Of a stretch of 22,662 nucleotides of DNA, positions 6,664 to 14,387 are shown piece after piece. The DNA is from UBA1672 sp023140905. GTDB lineage: Bacteria; Pseudomonadota; Alphaproteobacteria; Micavibrionales; Micavibrionaceae. How positions within the stretch are numbered: the first letter of the stretch is position 1; each line of letters begins with the position of its first letter. The translations under genes and the position numbers were made by a program. Under the pieces are notes generated by a model. It made no database searches, was not told the DNA's origin, and saw only the letters and a program-made list of their open reading frames with translations. The stretch is from the NCBI GenBank assembly GCA_030636745.1, contig DAOVWH010000011.1, positions 1 through 22,662 of the forward strand, given 5' to 3'.

Positions 6664-9285
6664 TTATGCGTCTTCACCACGTCGAAACACATCTTGCTCA
6701 ACATTGCCCTTTTCCTGACGAATGATGCGCTCAGGAGGAAAAATAATTGTCACAGTTGTACCGATAGACTTTTCAGATAATATCTCTATACGCCCTTTAT
6801 GCGCATCCATGACCGCCTTTGATAGAGATAAACCAAGACCTACACCTGATGAAGAACGATCTAATTCTGTATTAAGCTGACCAAACGGAGAGAGTGCCTT
6901 TATGACCTCTTCAGAAGTCATCCCTATTCCAGTGTCTGTTATAGAGAAACGAAACGTTCCATCCATATCATAATTAGTGAATAACGTGATACGACCGCCG
7001 CTAGGAGTATATTCAAGTGCGTTCGAATAAATATTGCCGATCACTTGTTTAATAGAAATCTCTTCGCCGATTATATAGGGAACATCTTCGCAATGATTTG
7101 CGAGAGTTATGCTCCTGCCTTTTAAACGAGAGGAATATAATTCGATACATGCTTGGATTATTTCTGAGAATTCGAATTCACTTTCGTTTAGATCTCGGTT
7201 TCCTGATTCAATTTTTGCAATATCGAGAATCTCGTTAATAATTTTGAGCAAATTTTTTCCGCTTTTATTAATGTCCTCAGCGTATTCCTTGTACGCATCT
7301 TGTCCTAGTGCTCCCATCACTTCTTTTTGCATGATATCAGAAAACCCAATAATTGCATTAAGCGGCGTTCTAAGTTCGTGGCTCATATTAGCAATGAATT
7401 CTGACTTTGCACGACTAGCCATATCAGACTGAATTTTAGCTTCCATTAATGCCAGATCTGCTTCTTTACGTTTTGTGATGTCTTCCATAGAACCTTCAAA
7501 ATAAATAACATTTTGTTGATCATCTGTAACCACACGAATATTTTCACGCACCCATATTTTTTCTTCATCTTTGCGACAAACTTGACTTTCATAGCCAAAA
7601 ATATGCCCTTGAATTATAAGTGTTTGTGTAAAATCTTCCCGAGATTTTTTGTCTGGGTAAACTGTACCATTAGCATTCTTAATCAATCGCAACATCTCTT
7701 CCGGGCTGGCATAACCAAGAATCATGGCCATAGCAGGGTTAGCACTTAAATACATCCCTTCCGGCGTTAACTGATATAATCCCCCCGCAGCATTCTCCAC
7801 AATTGTACGATATTTCTTCTCAGCTTCAGCAAGCGCACGTTCAACACGACGGCGTTCTTCGACATCTGTTATTGTGCCTACGACACGTAAATTTTTGTTT
7901 TCATCCTGCCGAATCATTGATACAGCAAGTTCTACAGCCCGGAATGTTCCATCAGATGTTCGCAAGCGTGTAAAAGATCGGTAAGCTTGTTTTTGTCCCT
8001 TGACCAACATTTCAAAGTCATTGCGCTGTTTTTCCTGATCCTGAGGATGAAACATGGAAAATAAATTGCTGCCTCGTGAGCGCTCTATTTCAAACCCCGT
8101 TATTTGTTGCCATGTTGTGTTAAGAAACATGACAACACCTTCAATGTCTGTTTCAAAGATAATGTCTCTAACCGAATTAATGATGGCCCGGTTATCACGT
8201 TCCGCTAACGCCAAAGCTTCATTCAAGCGAGAACGTTCTGATATTTCGGATTGAAGTTCATAGTTCTTTTGTTCCAACTCACGGTTAATATGAGCTAGCT
8301 TACGGGCTTGCTTATTATTATTGCGAACAAATAATGTTCCTATGAATGTTAAGACCAAGCCAAAAAACAAAATGACGTAAGGAATTTTTTCTAGAAACGC
8401 AACATTCTGCTTCTTAGAAAATTCCATAATAATGTTCCACTCACGATCCCCGACATATAGGCTGTAGTTTTGCTGTAACTTTTTATTACTTCCACCGTAA
8501 ATCCATTTTTTCTCCTTCACATTACGGGTCATGTGAAACAAACGTTGATTGGATTCTTTGTCACGAATCGAAATTCGAAGGATAGAATCGTCTTCGAAAA
8601 TTATATTCTCATCAAAGAGTAATGCTGCACGGCTAACCCCGATAACCATTCCCTTTTTAGTGTCATTCATTTTAACCGTTTTAAAGAAAACGAAAGAACG
8701 AGCTATAATTTTAGGAGTGTCATTCTTTTCATCTTTTTCCAGATAGTAATCCATTCCATCAAAATCTGAAGAAATTCGTAAATCCTCTTCTTTAAATGTA
8801 CCATTTTGAATAAGGCGGCTAACAAATTTCTGATCGGGCACAAGATAATATTGTGCTTGTTTTTTTTTGTTGCTTTTGTTTTCCGATATTGTCCTGTATT
8901 TCCACACACCAGGGCTTTGTTCATAAAGCCATAAGAGCTGATCAAAATAGTTTAAATTAGAAATATTGTGACGGATACGCGTTACTAGGAAATCTATGTC
9001 ATCCGTTTCGGACAAATCAATAATATTAGCAACAAGGCGCATTGAGTTTTCAAGACTGGAAATACTGCTAGTTAATGCATTTTCAGCTTCACTGGACGTG
9101 CGCTTGTATTCTTCCACCGACATTTCATTAATGAAATAGCTAAAAATAAGAAAGGCAGTGACTGTAATAATTATCCCGTTCAAAAGAACCATAGCCTGAG
9201 CTAAGCCTGATGTCATCCATACAAGTTTCTTTTTATTATATCCATTTTTCTGCTGAGTTATGATTCCCATATTCTTCAGTTTCAC
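6664..9285 (-). CDS. Membrane-bound hybrid-less PAS-PAS sensor histidine kinase (orphan)
   Basis: An inner-membrane sensor kinase of up to 873 residues. Domains in order: TM1 (about 28-52); a large periplasmic sensing domain (about 53-298); TM2 (about 301-320); a coiled linker; PAS 1 (about 362-480, ending TITDVEERRR); PAS 2 (about 487-608, ending MEDITKRKEA); HisKA with phospho-acceptor His636 in IANMSHELRTP; and HATPase_c with N-box Asn755, G1 DTGIG (784-788) and G2 GVGLGLSLSK (814-823). There is no receiver or output domain, and no response-regulator gene adjoins it, so its partner is elsewhere. The start is uncertain: GTG at 9285 is possible, but ATG at 9270 fits better with the promoter at 9303-9311, which leaves almost no leader for the GTG. 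The PAS pair could sense a ligand or redox state; the signal is unknown. Confidence 0.92.
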   Translation of the reverse strand: MKLKNMGIITQQKNGYNKKKLVWMTSGLAQAMVLLNGIIITVTAFLIFSYFINEMSVEEYKRTSSEAENALTSSISSLENSMRLVANIIDLSETDDIDFLVTRIRHNISNLNYFDQLLWLYEQSPGVWKYRTISENKSNKKKQAQYYLVPDQKFVSRLIQNGTFKEEDLRISSDFDGMDYYLEKDEKNDTPKIIARSFVFFKTVKMNDTKKGMVIGVSRAALLFDENIIFEDDSILRISIRDKESNQRLFHMTRNVKEKKWIYGGSNKKLQQNYSLYVGDREWNIIMEFSKKQNVAFLEKIPYVILFFGLVLTFIGTLFVRNNNKQARKLAHINRELEQKNYELQSEISERSRLNEALALAERDNRAIINSVRDIIFETDIEGVVMFLNTTWQQITGFEIERSRGSNLFSMFHPQDQEKQRNDFEMLVKGQKQAYRSFTRLRTSDGTFRAVELAVSMIRQDENKNLRVVGTITDVEERRRVERALAEAEKKYRTIVENAAGGLYQLTPEGMYLSANPAMAMILGYASPEEMLRLIKNANGTVYPDKKSREDFTQTLIIQGHIFGYESQVCRKDEEKIWVRENIRVVTDDQQNVIYFEGSMEDITKRKEADLALMEAKIQSDMASRAKSEFIANMSHELRTPLNAIIGFSDIMQKEVMGALGQDAYKEYAEDINKSGKNLLKIINEILDIAKIESGNRDLNESEFEFSEIIQACIELYSSRLKGRSITLANHCEDVPYIIGEEISIKQVIGNIYSNALEYTPSGGRITLFTNYDMDGTFRFSITDTGIGMTSEEVIKALSPFGQLNTELDRSSSGVGLGLSLSKAVMDAHKGRIEILSEKSIGTTVTIIFPPERIIRQEKGNVEQDVFRRGEDA

Positions 9286-9302
9286 TAGATGTTTGGATAA
9301 AG

Positions 9303-9321
9303 ATTATAACATTCTTATAAT
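9303..9321 (-). promoter_or_regulatory. Extended -10 promoter of the histidine kinase inside a perfect inverted repeat
   Basis: On the minus strand, TGT-TATAAT (9311-9303) is a perfect extended -10 (TGnTATAAT), without a good -35. It is the right half of the inverted repeat ATTATAA-GAATG-TTATAAT (7-bp arms, 5-base spacer). A repressor or activator bound here would directly control the kinase promoter. The predicted transcript start is about 9296. Confidence 0.5.
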
Positions 9322-9443
9322 GTTTCTTGCCCCTGATACACAGTGGTCATAAGTATAATACCTACGTGCCCTTTGTAACAATAGAGGAAATAAACAAACG
9401 TGAAATTCTCCAATAAAATCCCATATTTTTATGCTTTTTACGC

Positions 9444-9472
9444 TTGACGCCCTGTGCACAAAAGCATAGCCT
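9444..9472 (+). promoter_or_regulatory. Candidate promoter of the phasin-like gene
   Basis: TTGACG (9444-9449) is followed by 17 bp and a weak TAGCCT (9467-9472). The -35 is good and the -10 poor, which suggests a promoter needing help or one that is regulated. The inverted repeat at 9455-9484 overlaps it. Confidence 0.4.
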
Positions 9473-9484
9473 CTTTTTTGTGCA
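9455..9484 (+). repeat. Inverted repeat over the phasin-gene promoter (candidate operator)
   Basis: TGCACAAAA (9455-9463) and TTTTGTGCA (9476-9484) are perfect 9-bp arms around a 12-base spacer covering the proposed -10. TGC/GCA-type half sites recall those reported for the PHA regulator PhaR, but that link is inference. No terminator-type T-run follows. Confidence 0.45.
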
Positions 9485-9512
9485 GCAAATTTTAACCTGA
9501 AAGAGGTGTGCC

Positions 9513-9962
9513 ATGTCAGAAGACAGCAATTTTATACCATCATTTTCAAATGAAACTTTATTTAGTTTGATGGAAAATTACCAAGGAATGCCAGATGCTT
9601 TTCAGGGGTTCGTTGATGTGCAGATTAAGAGTCTTCTTTCTATAAGCAAAGTGCATCAATCTTCTGTTGATGATATAAATAAAATCGCATTTCATCAGCA
9701 AAAAGTTTTTTCTCAGATTATGGAAGATACAACGACACTTGCAAATGATATGTTCAAAAGTGCAGACACTCAAACTGCATTGCAAGTAAGTGCACAAAGC
9801 ATAGAAAAAAGCTATGAAAGTGCTATGAGCAACGTTAACGAAGTTTCAGAGCTTCTTCGCAAATCTAGTGCAAAAACAGGAAGCATCCTCAGAGAGAATG
9901 CCAAACAAAGCATGAGTGAATTGCAAAATATACAGCAAAAAACGAGCAAAGCCTCTTCCTAA
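9513..9962 (+). CDS. Phasin-like protein
   Basis: A 149-residue, all-helical, soluble protein without a signal peptide. GAGGT lies a few bases before the ATG. The pattern matches the phasin_2 family (small amphipathic proteins coating polyhydroxyalkanoate granules): an N-terminal segment AFQGFVDVQIKSLLSISKVHQSSVDDINKIA, an FHQQKVFSQIMEDTT helix, and a C-terminal Ser/Ala/Lys/Gln-rich coiled segment (NVNEVSELLRKSSAKTG). In AT-rich alphaproteobacteria such proteins may also act as general surface-binding or chaperone-like proteins. No PHA synthase or depolymerase gene is in the window, so a role in PHA storage is only inferred. It has its own promoter candidate and is followed by a large inverted repeat. 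Confidence 0.65.
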   Translation: MSEDSNFIPSFSNETLFSLMENYQGMPDAFQGFVDVQIKSLLSISKVHQSSVDDINKIAFHQQKVFSQIMEDTTTLANDMFKSADTQTALQVSAQSIEKSYESAMSNVNEVSELLRKSSAKTGSILRENAKQSMSELQNIQQKTSKASS

Positions 9963-9966
9963 CTAC

Positions 9967-10013
9967 TATAGAATCCTCTACAATATTTCTTAGCTTTTGC
10001 AGAGAATTCTATA
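9967..10013 (+). repeat. Long inverted repeat just downstream of the phasin-like gene
   Basis: TATAGAATCCTCT (9967-9979) and AGAGAATTCTATA (10001-10013) pair at 12 of 13 positions around a 21-base loop. It begins four bases after the phasin stop codon. It could stabilise the mRNA 3' end or act in termination, but there is no T-tract. Confidence 0.5.
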
Positions 10014-10064
10014 CCAAGAAGATCGTGAGTTTTTATCCATGTTTATCATATAGCTTATCGTGAT

Positions 10065-10230
10065 ATGATTGAGCAAATGTTCGGATTGGCTGAAAATTAT
10101 CCAAGATAAATATGCTAGCGACGCCTTTGATGACGGAAACGGTTAAGGTTGCCTATGAAGTTTTGTTGATCCCGAATTTACTGAGCATGAAATCTGGGAA
10201 ATCAGTAAGGAAGAATGGTTGCAAGACTAA
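10065..10230 (+). pseudogene. Probable decayed protein-coding remnant
   Basis: The last third reads as a convincing protein tail in one frame (FVDPEFTEHEIWEISKEEWL, then QD and TAA at 10228-10230). The same frame upstream reads KYASDAFDDGNG, then TAA, three codons and TGA. A second frame over the broken part reads TVKVAYEV, which would join smoothly onto the FVDPEF segment, as if two small indels had occurred. The ATG at 10065 (MIEQMFGLAENYPR) is in the third frame and stops at once. I infer a small gene inactivated by frameshifts. Its family is not recognised, and chance coding-like sequence cannot be excluded. Confidence 0.45.
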
Positions 10231-10250
10231 ACAGCTAGTTTAGTTTTTTT
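10226..10250 (+). terminator. Low-GC intrinsic terminator immediately before mazG
   Basis: Stem ACTAAAC (10226-10232) pairs with GTTTAGT (10238-10244), with loop AGCTA and a run of seven T (10244-10250). It overlaps the stop codon of the decayed remnant and ends only 22 bases before the mazG ATG. It may be the old terminator of that gene or a weak attenuator for mazG. Confidence 0.6.
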
Positions 10251-10272
10251 GAATACAAGACAAAGAGTTTTT

Positions 10273-11085
10273 ATGCAAGATAAGCAACGCTATACGATTG
10301 ATGACTTGGTTGAAGTTGTGAAAGATCTCAGAACACCTGAAACAGGGTGTCCGTGGGATTTGGAGCAAACATTTGAGACAATCCTTCCATATACGCTCGA
10401 AGAAGCATATGAAGTAGCTGATGCGATCGATCAAGGAAATATGCAAAATCTGTGTGAAGAGCTGGGAGATTTGCTTTTTCAGTCAGTCTTTCATGCGCAA
10501 ATGGCAAGCGAAGCTGGATATTTCACATTAGATGATGTTATTCACGATCTGACCGATAAAATGATTTCCCGTCATCCGCATGTATTTGGAAATAAAACAG
10601 CGCATAGCTCAAGCGATGTGAATGCCATATGGGATATTCAGAAAAGCAAAGAAAAATCACATGATGCAATAGAGGTTTCAAGCGCATTAGATGGTATAAC
10701 TCGGACTCTCCCCTCACTTTTGAAGGCACAAAAACTTCAGAAAAAAGCGGCTAAAGTTGGGTTTGAATGGGATGGTACTCTTGATGTTCTTGACAAGCTG
10801 GAAGAAGAAATAGCTGAAATGCGTGCAGCAATTGCGAATAAAGATAAAGAAAATCAGGAAGAAGAAATTGGCGATATTATATTTCTATTAGCCAATTATG
10901 CTCGTATGTTAGATATTCACGCCGAAGAAGCTGTGCGTAAATGCTGCGTAAAGTTTGAGCGCCGTTTTCGTGGCCTTGAAAAAGAAATAGAGGTTCAAGG
11001 AGCACGCATGGAAGATGCAACTTTAGAACAGAAACTTAATGCGTGGAATAATCAAAAAGCTAAAGAAAAAAGGAAATGTTCTTAA
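10273..11085 (+). CDS. mazG: Nucleoside triphosphate pyrophosphohydrolase MazG
   Basis: MazG hydrolyses (d)NTPs to monophosphates and pyrophosphate, cleaning damaged or excess nucleotides. At 270 residues it has the E. coli length (263) and both tandem MazG domains. The first (about 10-115) has the GCPWDLEQTF start and metal-binding EE43-44..E47 and E63xxD66 (LEEAYE, EELGD). The second (about 160-255) begins GFEWDG and carries EEEIAEM and EEEIGD. The start is set at ATG 10273, with AAAGAG just before it. An upstream TTG at 10249 would also be in frame but lies in the T-tract of the terminator and adds non-family residues. It is convergent with hflX, with a gap of 17 bp. In many alphaproteobacteria mazG adjoins hflX on the same strand; here it is inverted. 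Confidence 0.96.
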   Translation: MQDKQRYTIDDLVEVVKDLRTPETGCPWDLEQTFETILPYTLEEAYEVADAIDQGNMQNLCEELGDLLFQSVFHAQMASEAGYFTLDDVIHDLTDKMISRHPHVFGNKTAHSSSDVNAIWDIQKSKEKSHDAIEVSSALDGITRTLPSLLKAQKLQKKAAKVGFEWDGTLDVLDKLEEEIAEMRAAIANKDKENQEEEIGDIIFLLANYARMLDIHAEEAVRKCCVKFERRFRGLEKEIEVQGARMEDATLEQKLNAWNNQKAKEKRKCS

Positions 11086-11102
11086 AGCTGAAAATACAAA
11101 CT

Positions 11103-12431
11103 CTAGTTTTCTAATGATACGTATCCAAATTCTTTCACGAATTTTTTTATATTTGAAGGAGGAAGATATACAGTCATAATGATACTGTTTTCCGTATCTT
11201 TACGCGCAACTACGTTACCATGAGCGTAAAGCCATGCGAGAGCTTTACCATCTTTAATATCAATTTCATATGATTGTTGTATGCTGTGCCGCGCAGTAAC
11301 TGAGGATACTTTATCTAACAAATCCTCAATACCTTTATTATGATAAGCAGAGGTTAAGCAACATGGTATAGATGATGTTTTACACAAACGTTTGAAATCC
11401 AGTAACTGATTTTCATCTAAAAGGTCACACTTATTATAAACTTCAATAATGCGAGCATCTTGTTCGTATTTAATGCCCAGATCATTAAGTATGTGAATGA
11501 CATCTTCTCGCTGTGCTGCGTAGTCTTCGCGCGCAGCATCAATAACATGGACAATAACATCAGCATAAGAAATGTGTTCTAACGTTGCGCGAAAGGCTTC
11601 AATTAGATGTGTCGGCAAGTCGGAAATAAATCCGACAGTATCGGACAGTATAGCTTCCTGCTTTCCTGTGAGATGAATTTTGCGCATCGTTGGATCTAAT
11701 GTGGCAAAGAGCAAATCTTCAGAAAATACATTGGCATTAGTAATGCTATTGAAAAGCGTAGATTTTCCTGCATTTGTATAACCTACAAGCGAGATGATCG
11801 GGAAAGGTACGCGCGCCCTGCTCTGACGTCCAAGGTCTCTGGTTCGTCGTACATTAGAAAGTTCTTTTTTAAGGCGTGTAATGCGCTGGGAAATTAGACG
11901 TCGATCAATCTCAATTTGGCGCTCTCCCGGTCCACCCATAAAGCCGGCGCCGCCACGTTGGCGCTCAAGGTGTGTCCATGAACGGACCAGCCGCGATCTT
12001 TGATATTCCAGAGCAGCTAAATCAACTTGTAAGCGGCCTTCTTTTGTTTGGGCACGTTCTCCAAAAATTTCGAGGATTAAACCTGTCCTATCGATAATTT
12101 TAGCATTCCATTGTTTTTCCAGATTACGTTGCTGAACAGGAGAAAGAGTTGCATTAACGATAACGACGCATGGTTCTAATAGAGTTATATCTTGAGCGAT
12201 CTTTTCGCGTGTTCCTTTGCCAAAATAACCTCCAGCATGGATCTTTGGGCAGTTTACTATCTCGGTTTTCAGAACGTTTAGATCAATCGCCTGTGCCAAG
12301 CCTTCAATTTCTTCAATAATATTTTCAAGACTACGTTGTAAGGAGGCGGCTTTGCCAATGGGCTGAACGAGATAAGCTGTGTCTCGTTCTTTATATTGAG
12401 TGCTTACATACATTTTTTTATTATTTTTCAA
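11103..12431 (-). CDS. hflX: Ribosome-associated GTPase HflX
   Basis: HflX binds the 50S subunit and splits stalled or stressed ribosomes. The protein has 442 residues. The HflX N-terminal domain contains GGYFGKGT (67-74). The helical linker has the family hallmark GGAGFMGGPGERQIEIDRR (about 160-178). The G domain carries G1 GYTNAGKS (217-224), G3 DTVGF (264-268) and G4 NKCD (333-336). The start is a TTG at 12431: AAGGAAGA at 12448-12441 is nine bases upstream, whereas the ATG at 12413 would be 27 bases away. It lies 44 bp downstream of hfq on the same strand, the common hfq-hflX pair, and probably shares its transcript. Confidence 0.97.
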   Translation of the reverse strand: MKNNKKMYVSTQYKERDTAYLVQPIGKAASLQRSLENIIEEIEGLAQAIDLNVLKTEIVNCPKIHAGGYFGKGTREKIAQDITLLEPCVVIVNATLSPVQQRNLEKQWNAKIIDRTGLILEIFGERAQTKEGRLQVDLAALEYQRSRLVRSWTHLERQRGGAGFMGGPGERQIEIDRRLISQRITRLKKELSNVRRTRDLGRQSRARVPFPIISLVGYTNAGKSTLFNSITNANVFSEDLLFATLDPTMRKIHLTGKQEAILSDTVGFISDLPTHLIEAFRATLEHISYADVIVHVIDAAREDYAAQREDVIHILNDLGIKYEQDARIIEVYNKCDLLDENQLLDFKRLCKTSSIPCCLTSAYHNKGIEDLLDKVSSVTARHSIQQSYEIDIKDGKALAWLYAHGNVVARKDTENSIIMTVYLPPSNIKKFVKEFGYVSLEN

Positions 12432-12475
12432 GATATTGGCTCTTCCTTCTTGAGCCCGATACTTTAATTTATGCC

Positions 12476-12724
12476 TTACTCGGAAGAATCTGATTCATCA
12501 TCATCATTCAGATTCAACGGGCCGCCCGGCATAATTGTAGAGATTGCATGTTTGTAAATTAATTGCACATGTGAATCTCGGCGAAGTAACAGGCAAAAAT
12601 TATCAAACCAGGTTACAATTCCCTGTAACTTGACTCCGTTAACCAAAAAAACGGTTACGGAAACTTTTTCTTTGCGGATCTTATTAAGAAAAACGTCTTG
12701 GACGTTTTGTATTTTATCGGACAT
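12476..12724 (-). CDS. hfq: RNA chaperone Hfq
   Basis: Hfq is a hexameric Sm-like protein that pairs small RNAs with mRNAs. It has 82 residues from the ATG at 12724. GGGA lies seven bases upstream, and the family N-terminus MSDKIQNVQDVFLNKIRKEKV follows directly. The Sm1 segment (VTVFLVNGVKLQGIVTWFDNFCLLL) and Sm2 motif YKHAIST (E. coli YKHAIST) are intact. A short acidic tail (LNDDDESDSSE) follows. A longer reading frame reaches back to 12817, but those 31 residues do not resemble Hfq. It lies about 120 bp downstream of the HAD gene, so a separate promoter is likely, and 44 bp upstream of hflX. Confidence 0.98.
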   Translation of the reverse strand: MSDKIQNVQDVFLNKIRKEKVSVTVFLVNGVKLQGIVTWFDNFCLLLRRDSHVQLIYKHAISTIMPGGPLNLNDDDESDSSE

Positions 12725-12843
12725 TTTAGTTTCCCAATTATTTTTATAAATTGCTTGTCTTGGTATTTTTACAAACGTATAAAACCATTCATCGTAAAGT
12801 CGTAATAATATACTCAATACTCACAATTTTTAAAGCAAACCCA

Positions 12844-13512
12844 CTAGATTGCAACTAAAAACTCTCTAAAAAGCGCATAATTGTCGAAACTTATGTAAGG
12901 AGTATATTCTGTAAGCAGTTTTTTTGTATCTATATGCCCTTTTATAAAAACGCTTTTGCACTGCGTATTTCGTGCGCATTGAAGATCAATACCTGTGTCT
13001 CCGACGTACCATATCTCATCTTTTTCTATATCTAACCCTGACTTTTCAATAGCCAGTAAGAGAGGTTCAGCAGACGGTTTATCTTGTTTAGCTTCTCCTG
13101 CGGTAACAACGATGGGTAGATAATCATTAAGTCTTGTGCAGACATGCTCTTTTTCTACTGCTGTTCTTCTTTTATTAGTGACAACGCCTAATGTCACACC
13201 TTTTTGTCTAAGAAAAGCCAAAGCTTCTTTTGCACCGGATATTGGTTTAATTACATGGCTATTCTTTGAGACATAAGCTTGAAAGATTTCTATCGCTTTA
13301 TCCTTCTTATCTTTATAAATATCAGATAAAATGAACATTCTCTCTTTCCCAAAATACTCACGAAATCCATCTTTCTCAAGTATGGGCATTCCCAAAGTTG
13401 TTAAAGTATAATCATGTGCATCACTTAAGAGTTGGTAACTATCAACAATTGTGCCATCCCAATCAAAGAAAACAGCATTAGGTAATTTTGCGTTAGTGGG
13501 AAAATATGTCAT
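12844..13512 (-). CDS. HAD-superfamily phosphatase, phosphoglycolate phosphatase-like
   Basis: A small-molecule phosphatase of 222 residues in the cytoplasm. All four HAD motifs are present: motif I DWDGT (nucleophile Asp17, acid/base Asp19), motif II VTNK (Thr112), motif III Lys145 (QDKPSAEP) and motif IV GDTGID (Asp172, Asp176). An alpha-helical C1 cap lies between motifs I and II (about 25-95). The pattern (VVTNK...KPxxxP...YVGDTGxD) fits the Gph/PGPase subgroup, but related enzymes act on other phosphates, so the substrate is not fixed. It lies 32 bp after murI in the ntrY operon. Its presence between trkA/murI and hfq is not the usual alphaproteobacterial order. Confidence 0.88.
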   Translation of the reverse strand: MTYFPTNAKLPNAVFFDWDGTIVDSYQLLSDAHDYTLTTLGMPILEKDGFREYFGKERMFILSDIYKDKKDKAIEIFQAYVSKNSHVIKPISGAKEALAFLRQKGVTLGVVTNKRRTAVEKEHVCTRLNDYLPIVVTAGEAKQDKPSAEPLLLAIEKSGLDIEKDEIWYVGDTGIDLQCARNTQCKSVFIKGHIDTKKLLTEYTPYISFDNYALFREFLVAI

Positions 13513-13544
13513 ATCGTCTCATTTTCTGGTGTTATGGGTTGTTT

Positions 13545-14375
13545 TTAAAGGGTCAATTTATTTAAAGCAGTGTCAAATTTAGCGAGCTTAATATCAATAT
13601 TATCCCCATAGATTTGTTCGGCTGATTCACAGTAATTCTCAGTCACATCACTGACATAAAAATCTGATTTTCCATTTTTATCAATCTTTTCATTAAGCCC
13701 CGGATGCTTGTTAAGGTAATTTATTAGCTTATCAGGAATGATTTCATCCTGAGATATTAACGAAACGCTATGTTTGGTAATGTCTTTTATTTCTTTTTTT
13801 AGAATTGAGTAATGAGTGCAGCCAAGGATCAGACATTCAATTGCGTCATTTTTAATCATGGAAGTTAGATAATATTCAAGAACTGATGGAAGCCATTGTG
13901 CTCCACCATTCTCAATAAGAGGCACTAAAAGAGGTGTGCTCTTTTGAACAATAGAAATAGTGGGGTCAATTTTCTTTAGCTCAATAGGGTATATTTTAGT
14001 CTCAATAGTATGATGCGTTGCTATGACGCCTAAACGTTTATATCCATGAGCTATTGCTGTTTCGAGTGTAGGGACAATAACGCCGAGTATGCGCCGGTCT
14101 GCATAAGAACTTTTGGGAAGGTAACATTGTTGGAGTTGTCGCAAAGCTGTTGTACTAGCTGTGTTACAAGCTGTGATAATCAAGTTGCAATTTTGAGAAA
14201 ATAAAAATTCTATTGCGCGTTGGCTATATGTATAGATTGTTTGGCTTGAGCGGTTACCATAAGGCAAATTGAGCGTATCCCCAAAATACACTATATCAAT
14301 ATCAGGCATTTTCTTGCGGATTGATTTAGCAATCAGCAAACCACCTAATCCAGAATCAAATATACCAAGCTTCAT
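13545..14375 (-). CDS. murI: Glutamate racemase
   Basis: MurI makes D-glutamate for the peptidoglycan stem peptide. The protein has 276 residues. The N-terminal signature IFDSGLGG (Asp7, Ser8), the FGDTLNLPYG segment (31-40), and the two catalytic cysteines Cys70 in ACNTAS and Cys186 in GCTHY are all present. The paired-cysteine racemase is therefore intact. The start codon at 14375 is 12 bp after the trkA stop, with only a weak ribosome binding site, so translation may be coupled to trkA. The HAD gene follows after 32 bp. Confidence 0.97.
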   Translation of the reverse strand: MKLGIFDSGLGGLLIAKSIRKKMPDIDIVYFGDTLNLPYGNRSSQTIYTYSQRAIEFLFSQNCNLIITACNTASTTALRQLQQCYLPKSSYADRRILGVIVPTLETAIAHGYKRLGVIATHHTIETKIYPIELKKIDPTISIVQKSTPLLVPLIENGGAQWLPSVLEYYLTSMIKNDAIECLILGCTHYSILKKEIKDITKHSVSLISQDEIIPDKLINYLNKHPGLNEKIDKNGKSDFYVSDVTENYCESAEQIYGDNIDIKLAKFDTALNKLTL

Positions 14376-14387
14376 AACTTCAGGACT

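Noticed and set aside
10249..10272. TTG start extending mazG
   Set aside because: The TTG lies in the T-tract of the terminator, and the added residues are not part of MazG.
12725..12817. 31-residue N-terminal extension of Hfq
   Set aside because: Hfq homologs begin at MSDK; a GGGA site sits seven bases before that ATG.
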